A DNA stretch of 64,000 bases from Tepidibacillus_B infernus (GTDB lineage: Bacteria; Bacillota; Bacilli; Tepidibacillales; Tepidibacillaceae). Below the pieces are notes generated by a model. The model saw only the letters and a list, made by a program, of their open reading frames with translations, was not told the DNA's origin and searched no databases. Positions within the stretch are counted from its first letter, which is position 1, and each line of letters begins with the position of its first letter. Made by a program: the position numbers and the translations under genes. Shown piece by piece: positions 24,125-33,157 of the stretch. The DNA is taken from positions 682,001 to 746,000 of the forward strand of contig NZ_JBLWFI010000001.1 of NCBI RefSeq assembly GCF_048898065.1, given 5' to 3'.

Positions 24125-25012
24125 ATGGAACCAGCTGAACAGCAAAGTTATGGTAAGTTGGAATGGTTTTTTTATATTGTGATCTTACCAGTCTTGTTCA
24201 TTGCTATCTTAACTGGCATTTTACTGTGGGCTTTAGATTACGATGTAAAAGAAAAAATTTATAGTGCTTTAAATCGAGTACCATATATAGAAAAATTAGT
24301 CCCTAGTGAATCAAACATACCAACACAGGATCAAAAAGTGAATAATAAGAATCCTGAACTTGAAACACAAATCAAGGAATTAAAGGCATCACTATCCGAA
24401 AAAAATAACTCCATACAACAATTAGAACAAAGTATTACAACTAAAGACGTTGAAATACAGAAGTTGAATCGACAAATTGTTGATCTAACAAAGCAGGTAG
24501 ATGAAAAAAAATTTTCTGATCAATCTAGGGAACAAGATATTGCTAATTTAGCAAAAATCTATACAAATATGAGTCCGAAGAGTGCAGCGAATATTATTTC
24601 AAATCTAAGTAATAGTGAAGCGGTTTTAATTCTAGCACAAATGAATTTAGATGCAAAAAGTCAAATCTTAGAGAAGATGAATCCAGATAAAGCAGCTGAT
24701 CTATCTATTCTTTTAAAAGATCAGGCTTATTCAAAAGACTTAGATATCCTTGCTTTACAAGAGAGGGTGAATCAATTAACTCAAGAACTTGATCAATTGA
24801 AAAAGGATCAAGTCGAATATCAACAGCTTGCATCTACCCTTTCGAACATGAGTCCAGACAAAGCGGCTCAGACAATAATTTCTATTTCTAATCAAAATTC
24901 AAATAAAGCTAGAGCAATTCTCCGTGTTATGGATCCTTTATCAAGGTCAAAAATCTTAAATGAAATGGAACCAAATATTGCGGCAAAATTATCTATTGGT
25001 TTAGTAAATTAA
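24125..25012 (+). CDS. MotE-like flagellar protein (YlxF type) with duplicated MgtE-N-like domain
   Basis: A 295-aa protein with one transmembrane helix (about residues 15-38), a coiled coil (about 75-135), and two tandem related segments. The first begins IYTNMSPKSAANIISNLS at about 147; the second begins LASTLSNMSPDKAAQTIIS at about 237. Both end in a variant of the same pattern (MNPDKAADLSILL; MEPNIAAKLSIGL), with a short coiled linker between. The MgtE N-terminal-like domain is known in MotE/FlbB-type proteins that chaperone stators. It corresponds by position to B. subtilis ylxF. The duplication is noted in the findings. Confidence 0.82.
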   Translation: MEPAEQQSYGKLEWFFYIVILPVLFIAILTGILLWALDYDVKEKIYSALNRVPYIEKLVPSESNIPTQDQKVNNKNPELETQIKELKASLSEKNNSIQQLEQSITTKDVEIQKLNRQIVDLTKQVDEKKFSDQSREQDIANLAKIYTNMSPKSAANIISNLSNSEAVLILAQMNLDAKSQILEKMNPDKAADLSILLKDQAYSKDLDILALQERVNQLTQELDQLKKDQVEYQQLASTLSNMSPDKAAQTIISISNQNSNKARAILRVMDPLSRSKILNEMEPNIAAKLSIGLVN

Positions 25013-25056
25013 ATTAAATTAAATTGAATCATTATCTTAGAAAGGAGGTGAACTAA

Positions 25057-26424
25057 ATGGAGGCTGCTCAAATTACAAATATACAAGAGAATCAAACAAT
25101 ACCAGTTAAAGAAACGAATAAAAGGGAAAAACAACAAGAGACCTCTATCTTTGCAATGCTACTGCATGGGTTCCAGCAAGTTCAAGGAGAACAAGTCTTA
25201 TCTGACGATTTACTTATGTCAACATTGAAAAATGATCAGGTAGCTGATCAATCTCTTTTGGAAGAGCAAGTAAAAGCAAAAGGGCTGTTAGAAAATCCAG
25301 CTTTATCTGGTTTTGCAAATGGTTCTATTCCTATTTTGACGTTTAATCTTCTTACTTTCACAGGAGATGTTAAGTCAGAAGAAGTAAATCTAGAATTAAG
25401 TCAGATTTTGGAGACTTTAAAAACGATAAAAAAACCTACTCCAGAATTGGTAGAAGTTCTCCAAAAATTACCTAATCAGCAGCAACAACTGTTTTCTCGT
25501 ATTTTACAAGAATCTTTTAATACTCATGAATTAGAAGCCGTTCTTTCTAAGATCAAAATGAAAGATACAGAAATGCCATTAAATATAGTAAATCAATTAG
25601 AACAAAATGAGCAATTCAAGCTCCTTTTACAAAAAATAAAAGAGATCCTTAGTGAGAACAAAAGCTTATTTCCTAAATTTGCAAATGAAATAGGTGTTGA
25701 TAAGATGGGGAATAATCGCAAGGATGATACCCCTGAAACAGGTAAAGTTTTAAATTCTGAAGAAAAAAGTAAGGCCGTCAAAGTAACTAGATTAGGGTCA
25801 ATTTCACCAATTTCTTCCTCACTAGAATCTTCATCTAATTTGAATGGGATAAAGGATGAAGAAAAGCCTATTCAAAGCTTAGAACTTAAACATGTACAAA
25901 GCTATCAATCTGTGAATTTGGGGAAAGAAACGAAAGTCACAAATCAACTGCCTGTTGAACATTTACAACAAGACCAAAACTTCAGCTCTGAGTTAGGAAA
26001 AATTTTAATTCGAAATGTTAAATTGCCCAATGGTATTTCTGAAACCAAAATTCAATTACATCCAGAAGAACTTGGCCAAATGGTTGTAAAGATCTCCCAT
26101 AATCAAGGTCAGATTTCTGCACAATTTTTGGTGGAATCAGGCTTAAGTAAGGAATTATTAGAAGGTCAAATCCAGCAACTAAAGCAATCCTTTATTCAAC
26201 AAGGTTATCAGGTTGGACGGGTTGAAATACAGGTTGCTTCTCATTCATCCGCTTATGGTGCAGGTGGTGAATTGGGAAATCATTTTAACTTTTCCCAACA
26301 ACATTCTTCATATCAACAATCGAAACAGAGAAGGATGAATAGCTATACTAAATCTTATTCGATTGAAGTTGAAGAGTTTTTGGGGGTAGATTCTGAGATA
26401 ACTGGAATCGATTATACCGTATAA
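25057..26424 (+). CDS. fliK: Flagellar hook-length control protein FliK
   Basis: A 455-aa molecular ruler. The N-terminal two thirds are low-complexity, Q/E/S-rich and poorly conserved, as usual. The C-terminal Flg_hook domain is clear: ETKIQLHPEELGQMVVKI, then QISAQFLVESGLSKELLE and LKQSFIQQGYQVGRVEIQV, the FlhB-interacting switch domain. It has a strong AAAGGAGGTGAA ribosome site. Followed by flgD, the hook cap. Confidence 0.92.
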   Translation: MEAAQITNIQENQTIPVKETNKREKQQETSIFAMLLHGFQQVQGEQVLSDDLLMSTLKNDQVADQSLLEEQVKAKGLLENPALSGFANGSIPILTFNLLTFTGDVKSEEVNLELSQILETLKTIKKPTPELVEVLQKLPNQQQQLFSRILQESFNTHELEAVLSKIKMKDTEMPLNIVNQLEQNEQFKLLLQKIKEILSENKSLFPKFANEIGVDKMGNNRKDDTPETGKVLNSEEKSKAVKVTRLGSISPISSSLESSSNLNGIKDEEKPIQSLELKHVQSYQSVNLGKETKVTNQLPVEHLQQDQNFSSELGKILIRNVKLPNGISETKIQLHPEELGQMVVKISHNQGQISAQFLVESGLSKELLEGQIQQLKQSFIQQGYQVGRVEIQVASHSSAYGAGGELGNHFNFSQQHSSYQQSKQRRMNSYTKSYSIEVEEFLGVDSEITGIDYTV

Positions 26425-26439
26425 AAGGGGGAAGAACAG

Positions 26440-26901
26440 TTGAACGTAACTGAGAGCACTTCAACGGCAAGTAATGTAAATTCTCAGAGTGCCCTTTCAG
26501 AACAAAGTATTTTAGGAAAAGACGACTTTCTTAAGATATTTGTTACCCAGCTAAAAAATCAAGATCCTTTACAGCCATTGCAAGATCGTGAATTCATTGC
26601 ACAAATGGCACAATTTAGCACATTAGAACAAATCGCGAATCTGAATAAAACAACAGAGAAAGTTCTTGAGATACAGACTACAATTGCTCAAGAATTTGCT
26701 AATCTTAAGGATCCGTCGCTTAATAACTATCAATTGATTGCGAGTTATTCTAATTTGATTGGAAAGAAAGGGTTTTGGTTAGACCAAAATGGAAACGAGA
26801 CCTTTGGCTCAATACAAAGTATTCTTTTTAAGGAAAACCAGCATTATGTCAATATTGATGGACAAGAATTATTGATCTCTGACTTAGTCAAAATAGAATA
26901 G
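26440..26901 (+). CDS. flgD: Flagellar hook cap/scaffold protein FlgD
   Basis: A 153-aa protein, short as in bacilli, carrying the diagnostic FlgD N-terminal block KDDFLKIFVTQLKNQDPLQP followed by DREFIAQMAQFSTLEQIANL. It starts at TTG 26440 behind AAAGGGGGAAG. The C-terminal part is a reduced TUDOR-like region. It caps the growing hook and is shed later. Confidence 0.94.
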   Translation: MNVTESTSTASNVNSQSALSEQSILGKDDFLKIFVTQLKNQDPLQPLQDREFIAQMAQFSTLEQIANLNKTTEKVLEIQTTIAQEFANLKDPSLNNYQLIASYSNLIGKKGFWLDQNGNETFGSIQSILFKENQHYVNIDGQELLISDLVKIE

Positions 26902-26912
26902 GAGGGGGTGAA

Positions 26913-27299
26913 ATGAGTCAATCTTTTAACATTGGACAATCCTATTTTCCTAAATATCCCCTTCAAACAACAAAAACGGTATCAAAAAAGCATAATATCA
27001 CAAATTTTAATACCATTCTGAGTGATAAACTAGATCAAGCTAACCAAGGTGTAAAATTTAGTGCGCATGCGCAACAAAGACTGACAAGCAGAGGGATACA
27101 ATTAGATATAAAATCTATCGATCAACTAAATGAAGCGGTTCAAAAAGCAGCGCAAAAGGGAGCAAAAGATTCATTAATTCTTTTACAAGACCTAGCCTTT
27201 ATAGTAAATATCCCTAATCGTGTTGTAGTGACAACGATTGATCAGACTTCAATGAAGGAGCATATTTTTACGAATATTGATAGTGCAATTATTTTATAA
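26913..27299 (+). CDS. TIGR02530-type flagellar operon protein
   Basis: A 128-aa protein of the small family found between flgD and flgE in Firmicutes. The recognisable core is FSAHAQQRLTSRGIQLD followed by a helix and DLAFIVNIPNRVVVTTID. Function is not established to my knowledge. The ribosome site is GGAGGGGGTG. The 71 nt to flgE contain no other gene. Confidence 0.85.
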   Translation: MSQSFNIGQSYFPKYPLQTTKTVSKKHNITNFNTILSDKLDQANQGVKFSAHAQQRLTSRGIQLDIKSIDQLNEAVQKAAQKGAKDSLILLQDLAFIVNIPNRVVVTTIDQTSMKEHIFTNIDSAIIL

Positions 27300-27370
27300 G
27301 GGCTGGACCCATAGTGGGAGGCCTTCACGCCGTTGAAAGATAGATACGGTGAACTAAAGGAGGAAAAAGA

Positions 27371-28192
27371 ATGTTACGAGCATTATACTCAGGTATTTCA
27401 GGAATGAGAGGATTTCAGACGAAACTAGATGTAATTGGAAATAATATCGCGAACGTTAACACACCAGGTTTTAAGGCTGGAAGAGTATTATTCCAAGATA
27501 TTTTAAGTCAGAAAATGTCTGGTATTACTGCACCTGAATTAGGTGTAAGGGGTGGTGTAAATCCTAAACAAGTTGGTTTGGGAGCAAGTATTTCAGCAAT
27601 TGATACCATTCATACACAGGGTAGTTTTATGACAACAAACGTACCAACTGATTTAGCAATTGATGGAGACGGTTTTTTTGCGGTTAAACAAAATGGAGAT
27701 GACGAAAATATTTATTTAACTCGGGCTGGAAATTTTACAAAGGATGCTGCTGGTAATCTTGTTACATCTCAAGGATATTTGGTTTTGGGTGAAGGTGGGG
27801 ATCCAATTAGCTTAGATGGTGTTCAGGCATTTGAGATTGGTTCTAATGGTGGTATCTATGTGACAAATGCTGATGGTACGATCGAACCGGATCCAATTGC
27901 TACAATAGGTTTAGTTAAGGTACAAAATCCAGCTGGTTTGGAAAAGGTTGGTAATACGATGTATAAAATGACATTAAATGCTAACCCTGATGGAGAAATA
28001 GAGGTGATTACTCCACAAGATCCAGATCAGGGAACGGGAAGTATTGTTTCTGGACAACTTGAAATGTCTAATGTCGACTTGACCTCTGAATTCACTGAAA
28101 TGATAGTTGCTCAGAGGGGTTTTCAGGCAAACTCAAGAATTATTACAACTTCTGATGAAATCTTACAGGAATTAGTTAATTTAAAGCGTTAG
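27371..28192 (+). CDS. flgE: Flagellar hook protein FlgE (FlgG-like form)
   Basis: A 273-aa hook/rod-family protein beginning MLRALYSGISGMRGFQTKLD and IGNNIANVNTPGFKAGRV. It has DGDGFFAV and the C-terminal GQLEMSNVDLTSEFTEMIVA followed by RGFQANSRIITTSDEIL. In B. subtilis the homologue at this place, of similar size, was called FlgG and later shown to be the hook protein FlgE. I follow that, but FlgG is the alternative. AAAGGAGGAAAAAG precedes the ATG. Confidence 0.92.
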   Translation: MLRALYSGISGMRGFQTKLDVIGNNIANVNTPGFKAGRVLFQDILSQKMSGITAPELGVRGGVNPKQVGLGASISAIDTIHTQGSFMTTNVPTDLAIDGDGFFAVKQNGDDENIYLTRAGNFTKDAAGNLVTSQGYLVLGEGGDPISLDGVQAFEIGSNGGIYVTNADGTIEPDPIATIGLVKVQNPAGLEKVGNTMYKMTLNANPDGEIEVITPQDPDQGTGSIVSGQLEMSNVDLTSEFTEMIVAQRGFQANSRIITTSDEILQELVNLKR

Positions 28193-28230
28193 TAGATTAG
28201 AAGATTTATAGAGTCATCGTTTTATCAATT

Positions 28231-28260
28231 GTAACTGGGGAGTAAATCTCCCCAGCTTAC
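28231..28260 (+). other. Intra-operon hairpin between flgE and flbD
   Basis: CTGGGGAG (28235-28242) pairs with CTCCCCAG (28248-28255) around TAAAT. The stem is extended by GTAA with TTAC across one bulged C. There is no T tract, so an RNA processing or stability element is likelier than a terminator (inference). The 120-nt gap is the largest inside the early operon. Confidence 0.55.
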
Positions 28261-28312
28261 TACCATACATAGGAATCCTCTTAGGTAAAAATTTGCGAAG
28301 GGGTTAAAATAT

Positions 28313-28507
28313 ATGATCATTGTTAACCGTCTAGATGGTTCTGAATTTGTGATCAATGCTTTATTAATCGAGTCAGTAGAAAGAACACCCGATACGATCA
28401 TAACCTTAACCACTGGTAAAAAGTTGATCGTTTCCCAATCCGTCGAAGAAATTATTCAACGATTCGAGGATTTTATCAGAAGAACTCATATGATAACGTA
28501 TAAGTAA
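28313..28507 (+). CDS. flbD: Flagellar protein FlbD/SwrD
   Basis: A 64-aa protein beginning MIIVNRLDGSEFVINALLIE and ending in a short helical tail with the typical VEEIIQRFEDF. The family is short beta-rich and always lies between the hook gene and fliL/motA in such operons. In B. subtilis SwrD increases flagellar motor power. An AAGGGG ribosome site is present. Confidence 0.9.
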   Translation: MIIVNRLDGSEFVINALLIESVERTPDTIITLTTGKKLIVSQSVEEIIQRFEDFIRRTHMITYK

Positions 28508-28536
28508 GAATAAAGTGGATCGTTGGGAGGGTTAAA

Positions 28537-28986
28537 ATGTTTAAAAATAAATTATTTAATATGGCATTAATTATAATCATCTCCATAACACTATTAAGTC
28601 TTGTTGCTTTCTTTCTTTATCAATATACGTTTAGAGATGTAAAGACCTCAGCTAGTGGTATTGTTGAAGTCCCAACTATAGATGATATTGTTCCATTAAC
28701 TGTAAATGTACCGAAGATCAACACCAATTTAGGGGATTCTACCATTATCGTTCTTGAAATGACGTTACAAACAGATAATGAAAAAGCAAAGGTTGAAGCT
28801 GAAAAAAGAATGTTTCAAATCAAAGATCGAATCAATTTATTGCTAAAAAACTTAACTTCAGATTCTTTTGCAACTGAAGAGAAGATAAATCAATTTAAGT
28901 CTGATCTCATGGTAAGATTGAATAAAATTTTACAAGATGGAAAAGTGATTAGTATTGATATTACCCAAATTTTTCTTCAATCATAA
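28537..28986 (+). CDS. fliL: Flagellar basal body-associated protein FliL
   Basis: A 149-aa single-pass protein: transmembrane helix at about residues 9-29, then an extracellular domain containing FPIPEFTVNL-like positions (VPLTVNVPKINTNLGDS), VLEMTLQTDNEKAKVEAEKR and the C-terminal GKVISIDITQIFLQS. FliL forms rings around the stators and helps torque. Normal size and position before fliM. Confidence 0.93.
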   Translation: MFKNKLFNMALIIIISITLLSLVAFFLYQYTFRDVKTSASGIVEVPTIDDIVPLTVNVPKINTNLGDSTIIVLEMTLQTDNEKAKVEAEKRMFQIKDRINLLLKNLTSDSFATEEKINQFKSDLMVRLNKILQDGKVISIDITQIFLQS

Positions 28987-29019
28987 TTCTTCCATATTAA
29001 AGTTAGGGGGTGATAAAGA

Positions 29020-30012
29020 ATGAGTGAAATTCTATCCCAGAGTGAAATAGATGCGTTATTAGCCGCTCTTTCATCTGGAGAAATGAATGCAGAAGAACTA
29101 AAAAAGGAAGAGGAAATAAAGAAGGTTAAAGTCTATGATTTTAAACGAGCTTTACGGTTTTCTAAAGATCAAATTCGAAGTTTGACTAGACTACATGAAA
29201 ATTTTGCCCGTTTATTGACAACCTATTTTTCAGCTCAACTAAGAACGTTTGTTCAAATTACGGTTGTATCTGTAGACCAATTGCCATATGATGAATTCAT
29301 TCGTTCCATCCCTAAAATGACCATATTAAATATTTTTGAGGCTCAACCTTTAGAAGGAAGAATGGTCTTAGAAGTCAATCCAAACATTACCTATGCAATG
29401 CTTGATCGACTTTTGGGAGGCTCTGGTAATGCTCCAAATAAAATTGCGAATTTGACAGAAATTGAATCAATGATCATGGAAAGAATGTTTATTCGTGTAC
29501 TAGATAACTTTAAAGAAGCTTGGAAAAATATTATAGATCTAAAACCCAAACTAGAAGTGATGGAGATGAACCCCCAATTTATGCAGATTGTTTCACCAAA
29601 TGAAACTGTGGCGGTGATCTCCTTAAGTACAAAAATAGGTGATACAACGGGGATGATGAACCTATGTCTCCCCCATGTGGTTTTAGAACCTGTTATGCAT
29701 AAATTATCTGCTCATCATTGGTTTGCAGGACAAAAAAAAGTTGAATCAGCAGATTATGACAATCTTAAGAAAAGAATTCAATATGCAAGTCTTCCGATCA
29801 AAATTGAGTTAGGTACTTCAATGATTCGAGTTTCTGACTTAATTCAGCTAAAGGTTGGAGACGTTATACAATTGGATAAACAGGTTTCTGAACCGCTAAA
29901 GGCATTTGTTGGAGAAACACCAAAATATTATGTGCAACCAGGTTTAACAAAGGGAAAACTGGCTGTTCAAATCATCAATTTGGTAGAGGAAGGAGTGAAC
30001 ATGGATGAGTAG
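29020..30012 (+). CDS. fliM: Flagellar motor switch protein FliM
   Basis: A 330-aa C-ring protein. Its N-terminal CheY-P-binding peptide ILSQSEIDALLAALSSG is intact. The middle CheC-like domain and the C-terminal SpoA/FliN-like domain (IELGTSMIRVSDLIQLKVGD) follow. AGGGGGTGAT precedes the ATG. Its last 8 nt overlap the start of fliY. Confidence 0.96.
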   Translation: MSEILSQSEIDALLAALSSGEMNAEELKKEEEIKKVKVYDFKRALRFSKDQIRSLTRLHENFARLLTTYFSAQLRTFVQITVVSVDQLPYDEFIRSIPKMTILNIFEAQPLEGRMVLEVNPNITYAMLDRLLGGSGNAPNKIANLTEIESMIMERMFIRVLDNFKEAWKNIIDLKPKLEVMEMNPQFMQIVSPNETVAVISLSTKIGDTTGMMNLCLPHVVLEPVMHKLSAHHWFAGQKKVESADYDNLKKRIQYASLPIKIELGTSMIRVSDLIQLKVGDVIQLDKQVSEPLKAFVGETPKYYVQPGLTKGKLAVQIINLVEEGVNMDE

Positions 30013-31192
30013 AGATATGTTGTCCCAAGATGAAATTGATGCCTTATTACGCCAAAGTCAAATTGATCAGGGAAATGAAGTTTTAGATATAAATCAATAT
30101 TTTTCACCAATTGAACAAGATGCATTAGGGGAGATAGGTAATATTTCCTTTGGGAGTGCTTCAACAGCTTTATCTACATTATTAGGTCAAAAAGTAGAGA
30201 TTACTACACCAAACGTTTCTGTCGTCCATAAAGATAATTTAACAAATGAGTTTCCATCTCCACATGTTGCAATTCATGTTGAATATACTGAGGGATTTCA
30301 GGGACTCAACCTTTTAGTCATAAAATCGATCGATGCAAAAATTATTGCGGATCTTATGTTAGGAGGTTCTGGTAAGGAACTTTTAAATGAGGAATTGACC
30401 GAAATGGACATTAGTGCTGTTCAAGAGGCAATGAATCAAATGATGGGATCAGCTGCAACTTCAATGTCCACTGTTTTTAACACGACTGTGAACATTTCTC
30501 CCCCAGGAGTTGATATTTTAGATTTAGAACAAGGACAAGGGGAAAATAATATTCCAAAAGAAGATGTCCTTGTGAAAGTTTCTTTTCGTTTAAAAATAGG
30601 AGAGCTTATTGATTCAAATATCATGCAATTAACAACGGTAAATTTTGCAAAAAATATGATAGGTATGCTAATGGGAACATATCCACCAGAAAAAGTTGAA
30701 AATAAACCAAATACTAGGAAGGAAAGCAATGATCATTCTGTTAAAACACCAGAACCAATGGTTACAGAAGTACCACCAATAAATTTTTCACAGCAAACTC
30801 ATGGTTCTGTAGCACCTAAAACATATAATCATTTGGGATCTTCTGCGAATTACCATCAACAAGCAGCTAATGTAAATGTTCAACCTGCTCAATTTTCAGA
30901 TTTTCAATTTCAACAGTTGTCCTCACATCAAGAGCCTAATTTAAACCTTTTGATGGATATTCCCCTACAAATTACTGTTGAGTTAGGGCGAACTAAAAAG
31001 TTGATAAAAGATATTTTGGAGCTTGCGCAAGGTTCTATTATAGAATTGGATAAATTAGCAGGTGAACCAGTAGATATTTTTGCTAACAATAAACTCATTG
31101 CAAAAGGAGAGGTAGTGGTTATCGATGAAAATTTTGGTGTCAGGGTCACTGATATAATTAGCCAATATGATCGAATTCAAAAATTACAATAG
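30005..31192 (+). CDS. fliY: Flagellar motor switch phosphatase FliY
   Basis: A 395-aa protein typical of Gram-positive and thermotogal motors. The N-terminal peptide MLSQDEIDALL mimics FliM's CheY-binding site. Both CheC-type phosphatase motifs are present (ALGEIGNISFGSA and VQEAMNQMMGSAA, each E-x-x-N), so it should dephosphorylate CheY-P at the switch. A Q/N-rich linker leads to the C-terminal FliN domain (DIPLQITVELGRTKKLIKD to FGVRVTDI). Confidence 0.95.
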   Translation: MSRDMLSQDEIDALLRQSQIDQGNEVLDINQYFSPIEQDALGEIGNISFGSASTALSTLLGQKVEITTPNVSVVHKDNLTNEFPSPHVAIHVEYTEGFQGLNLLVIKSIDAKIIADLMLGGSGKELLNEELTEMDISAVQEAMNQMMGSAATSMSTVFNTTVNISPPGVDILDLEQGQGENNIPKEDVLVKVSFRLKIGELIDSNIMQLTTVNFAKNMIGMLMGTYPPEKVENKPNTRKESNDHSVKTPEPMVTEVPPINFSQQTHGSVAPKTYNHLGSSANYHQQAANVNVQPAQFSDFQFQQLSSHQEPNLNLLMDIPLQITVELGRTKKLIKDILELAQGSIIELDKLAGEPVDIFANNKLIAKGEVVVIDENFGVRVTDIISQYDRIQKLQ

Positions 31193-31226
31193 GAACCATT
31201 TAAGAAATAGAGAGGAGAAAGTATAA

Positions 31227-31589
31227 ATGGGAAAAAGAATTTTAATTGTAGATGATGCAGCATTTATGAGAATGATGATTAAGGAAATCTTAACTAAAAA
31301 TGGATATGAAATCGTTGGTGAGGCAAGTGATGGTTTACAAGCTGTAGAGAAATACAAAGAGACTTCACCTGATTTAGTTACAATGGATATTACTATGCCT
31401 GAAATGGATGGAATAACCGCCTTAAAAGAAATTAAGAAATCTGACCCGAATGCAAAAATAATTATGTGCTCAGCGATGGGACAACAAGCAATGGTAATTG
31501 ATGCAATACAGGCAGGGGCAAAGGATTTTATTGTTAAACCATTTCAGGCTGACCGCGTTATAGAGGCAATAACAAAGGCATTAAGTTAG
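31227..31589 (+). CDS. cheY: Chemotaxis response regulator CheY
   Basis: A 120-aa single receiver domain. Acid pocket Asp9-Asp10, phosphorylation site Asp54 (LVTMDITMPEM), Ser82 (CSA) and Lys104 (IVKPF) are all present. It receives phosphate from CheA and signals to FliM. Located between fliY and fliO exactly as in B. subtilis. Confidence 0.97.
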   Translation: MGKRILIVDDAAFMRMMIKEILTKNGYEIVGEASDGLQAVEKYKETSPDLVTMDITMPEMDGITALKEIKKSDPNAKIIMCSAMGQQAMVIDAIQAGAKDFIVKPFQADRVIEAITKALS

Positions 31590-31599
31590 GAAGTTGAAT

Positions 31600-32106
31600 A
31601 TGATCTCTTTTACTTTAGTCCTACAATTTATATTTTCTCTTGGTGTCATCTTAGGTCTAATGTACATTGTCTTCCGATTATTAGCTAAAAAAAACGGAAT
31701 GGCAAGGAAAAGTGCTTTTAAACACTTGGGGGGAGTCCCACTTGGGCAGAATAAATCACTACAGATTGTGGAAATAGGTAATAAAGTTTATCTTTTAGGG
31801 GTTGGTCAAGAGGTTCAATTGATTCATATACTTGAAACAGAAGAAGAATTGAATTCTATTAAACAATCTATACAGGTTGAATCTGAGCAAACACATCGTC
31901 TAATAAAATCAATTGATCAGATTCCTATACTTAAATATGTGAGAAATCAAATTTCTAAACAAAGACAAGGAATAGATAATATGAACCAATTTGAACATGT
32001 ATTGAGTGAAAAACTGAATCAATTAAAAGAGCGCAGAAGAGAGACCTTTAATCAGTGGCTTGAAAAACATGATGAAAAAGTAGAGAAAAGGGATCAACAT
32101 GAATAA
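31600..32106 (+). CDS. fliO: Flagellar biosynthesis protein FliO (FliZ)
   Basis: A roughly 168-aa protein with an N-terminal transmembrane helix (ISFTLVLQFIFSLGVILGLM) and a cytoplasmic part with the FliO-type KHLGGVPLGQNKSLQIVEIG and VYLLGVGQEVQLIHIL. It assists assembly of the FliP gate. ATG 31600 is preferred over the TTG at 31594 because AGGAAG lies at better distance. A basic tail with dense K/R/E is unlike the N-terminal part. It overlaps fliP by 8 nt. Confidence 0.88.
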   Translation: MISFTLVLQFIFSLGVILGLMYIVFRLLAKKNGMARKSAFKHLGGVPLGQNKSLQIVEIGNKVYLLGVGQEVQLIHILETEEELNSIKQSIQVESEQTHRLIKSIDQIPILKYVRNQISKQRQGIDNMNQFEHVLSEKLNQLKERRRETFNQWLEKHDEKVEKRDQHE

Positions 32107-32857
32107 ACAACAAATTCGTATTCTAATAGGTGTATTATTGCTGATCTTACTTCCTATTGAGGCACATGCTGCTAGTGACGTGGTTATTCCCGGTTTGGAT
32201 TTTAACATAAACACTTCAGATCATCCTGAAAACGTGGCCACGACGTTACAGATTCTTATTCTATTAACGGTTCTATCTCTAGCACCAGCCATTTTAATTT
32301 TAATGACTAGTTTTACTAGAATTGTTATTGTTTTGTCATTTGTAAGAAATGCTTTAGCAACTCAGCAGATGCCACCTAACCAAGTCATCATTGGTTTAGC
32401 CTTATTTATTACCCTGTATATCATGGGTCCAACATTAAACGAGGTAAACCAGAATGCATTACAACCTTATCTAGATGGGAAAATTACCCAAGAGGTAGCT
32501 TTCAATGAAGCGGCTAAACCATTTAAACACTTTATGATTAAAGAAACAAGGGAAAAGGATCTATTGCTGTTTTTAAATTATTCTAAGATGCAAAAACCAA
32601 AAAATATAGATGAAATGCCGTTAAGAGTTCTCGTACCAGCCTTTGCAATCAGTGAGTTGAAGACTGCGTTTCAAATGGGCTTTATGATTTTTATACCTTT
32701 TCTAATTATAGATATGGTTGTTGCTAGTACATTGATGGCAATGGGAATGATGATGCTACCTCCTGTTATGATTTCACTTCCGTTTAAGATTCTTTTGTTT
32801 ATTTTGGTCGATGGTTGGTACTTAGTGGTGAAATCGTTACTAGAAAGCTTCAATTAG
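32099..32857 (+). CDS. fliP: Flagellar export gate protein FliP
   Basis: A 252-aa export-gate subunit. An N-terminal signal-like helix ends in PIEAHAASD, then four membrane segments follow with the conserved LSLAPAILILMTSFTRIVIV, the RNALATQQMPPNQV region and the C-terminal MGMMMLPPVMISLPFKILLF. Forms the FliP5-FliQ4-FliR1 core. Normal length. Confidence 0.96.
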   Translation: MNKQQIRILIGVLLLILLPIEAHAASDVVIPGLDFNINTSDHPENVATTLQILILLTVLSLAPAILILMTSFTRIVIVLSFVRNALATQQMPPNQVIIGLALFITLYIMGPTLNEVNQNALQPYLDGKITQEVAFNEAAKPFKHFMIKETREKDLLLFLNYSKMQKPKNIDEMPLRVLVPAFAISELKTAFQMGFMIFIPFLIIDMVVASTLMAMGMMMLPPVMISLPFKILLFILVDGWYLVVKSLLESFN

Positions 32858-32872
32858 GAGTGTTGTTTAAAG

Positions 32873-33142
32873 ATGTCGCAAAATTTTATTATTCATCTAT
32901 TTGAACGATCTGTGTATACGATTTTGATTGTTAGTGCACCAATGTTAGGTTTAGGATTATTAGTTGGTTTGATCGTAAGTATCTTTCAAGCAACGACCCA
33001 AATCCAGGAACAAACTCTAGCATTTATCCCTAAGATTATTGCTGTTTTGCTAGCAATTGTTATTTTTGGACCATGGATGTTATCACATTTAGTAGAATTT
33101 ACCGAGTCGATTTTTAATCAAATCGGGCAAAATCTTAATTAA
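32873..33142 (+). CDS. fliQ: Flagellar export gate protein FliQ
   Basis: An 89-aa protein with two transmembrane helices and the family block GLLVGLIVSIFQATTQIQEQ, followed by FIPKIIAVLLAI. Length and order between fliP and fliR are standard. Confidence 0.95.
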   Translation: MSQNFIIHLFERSVYTILIVSAPMLGLGLLVGLIVSIFQATTQIQEQTLAFIPKIIAVLLAIVIFGPWMLSHLVEFTESIFNQIGQNLN

Positions 33143-33157
33143 CTTGGTGAACAGAAT

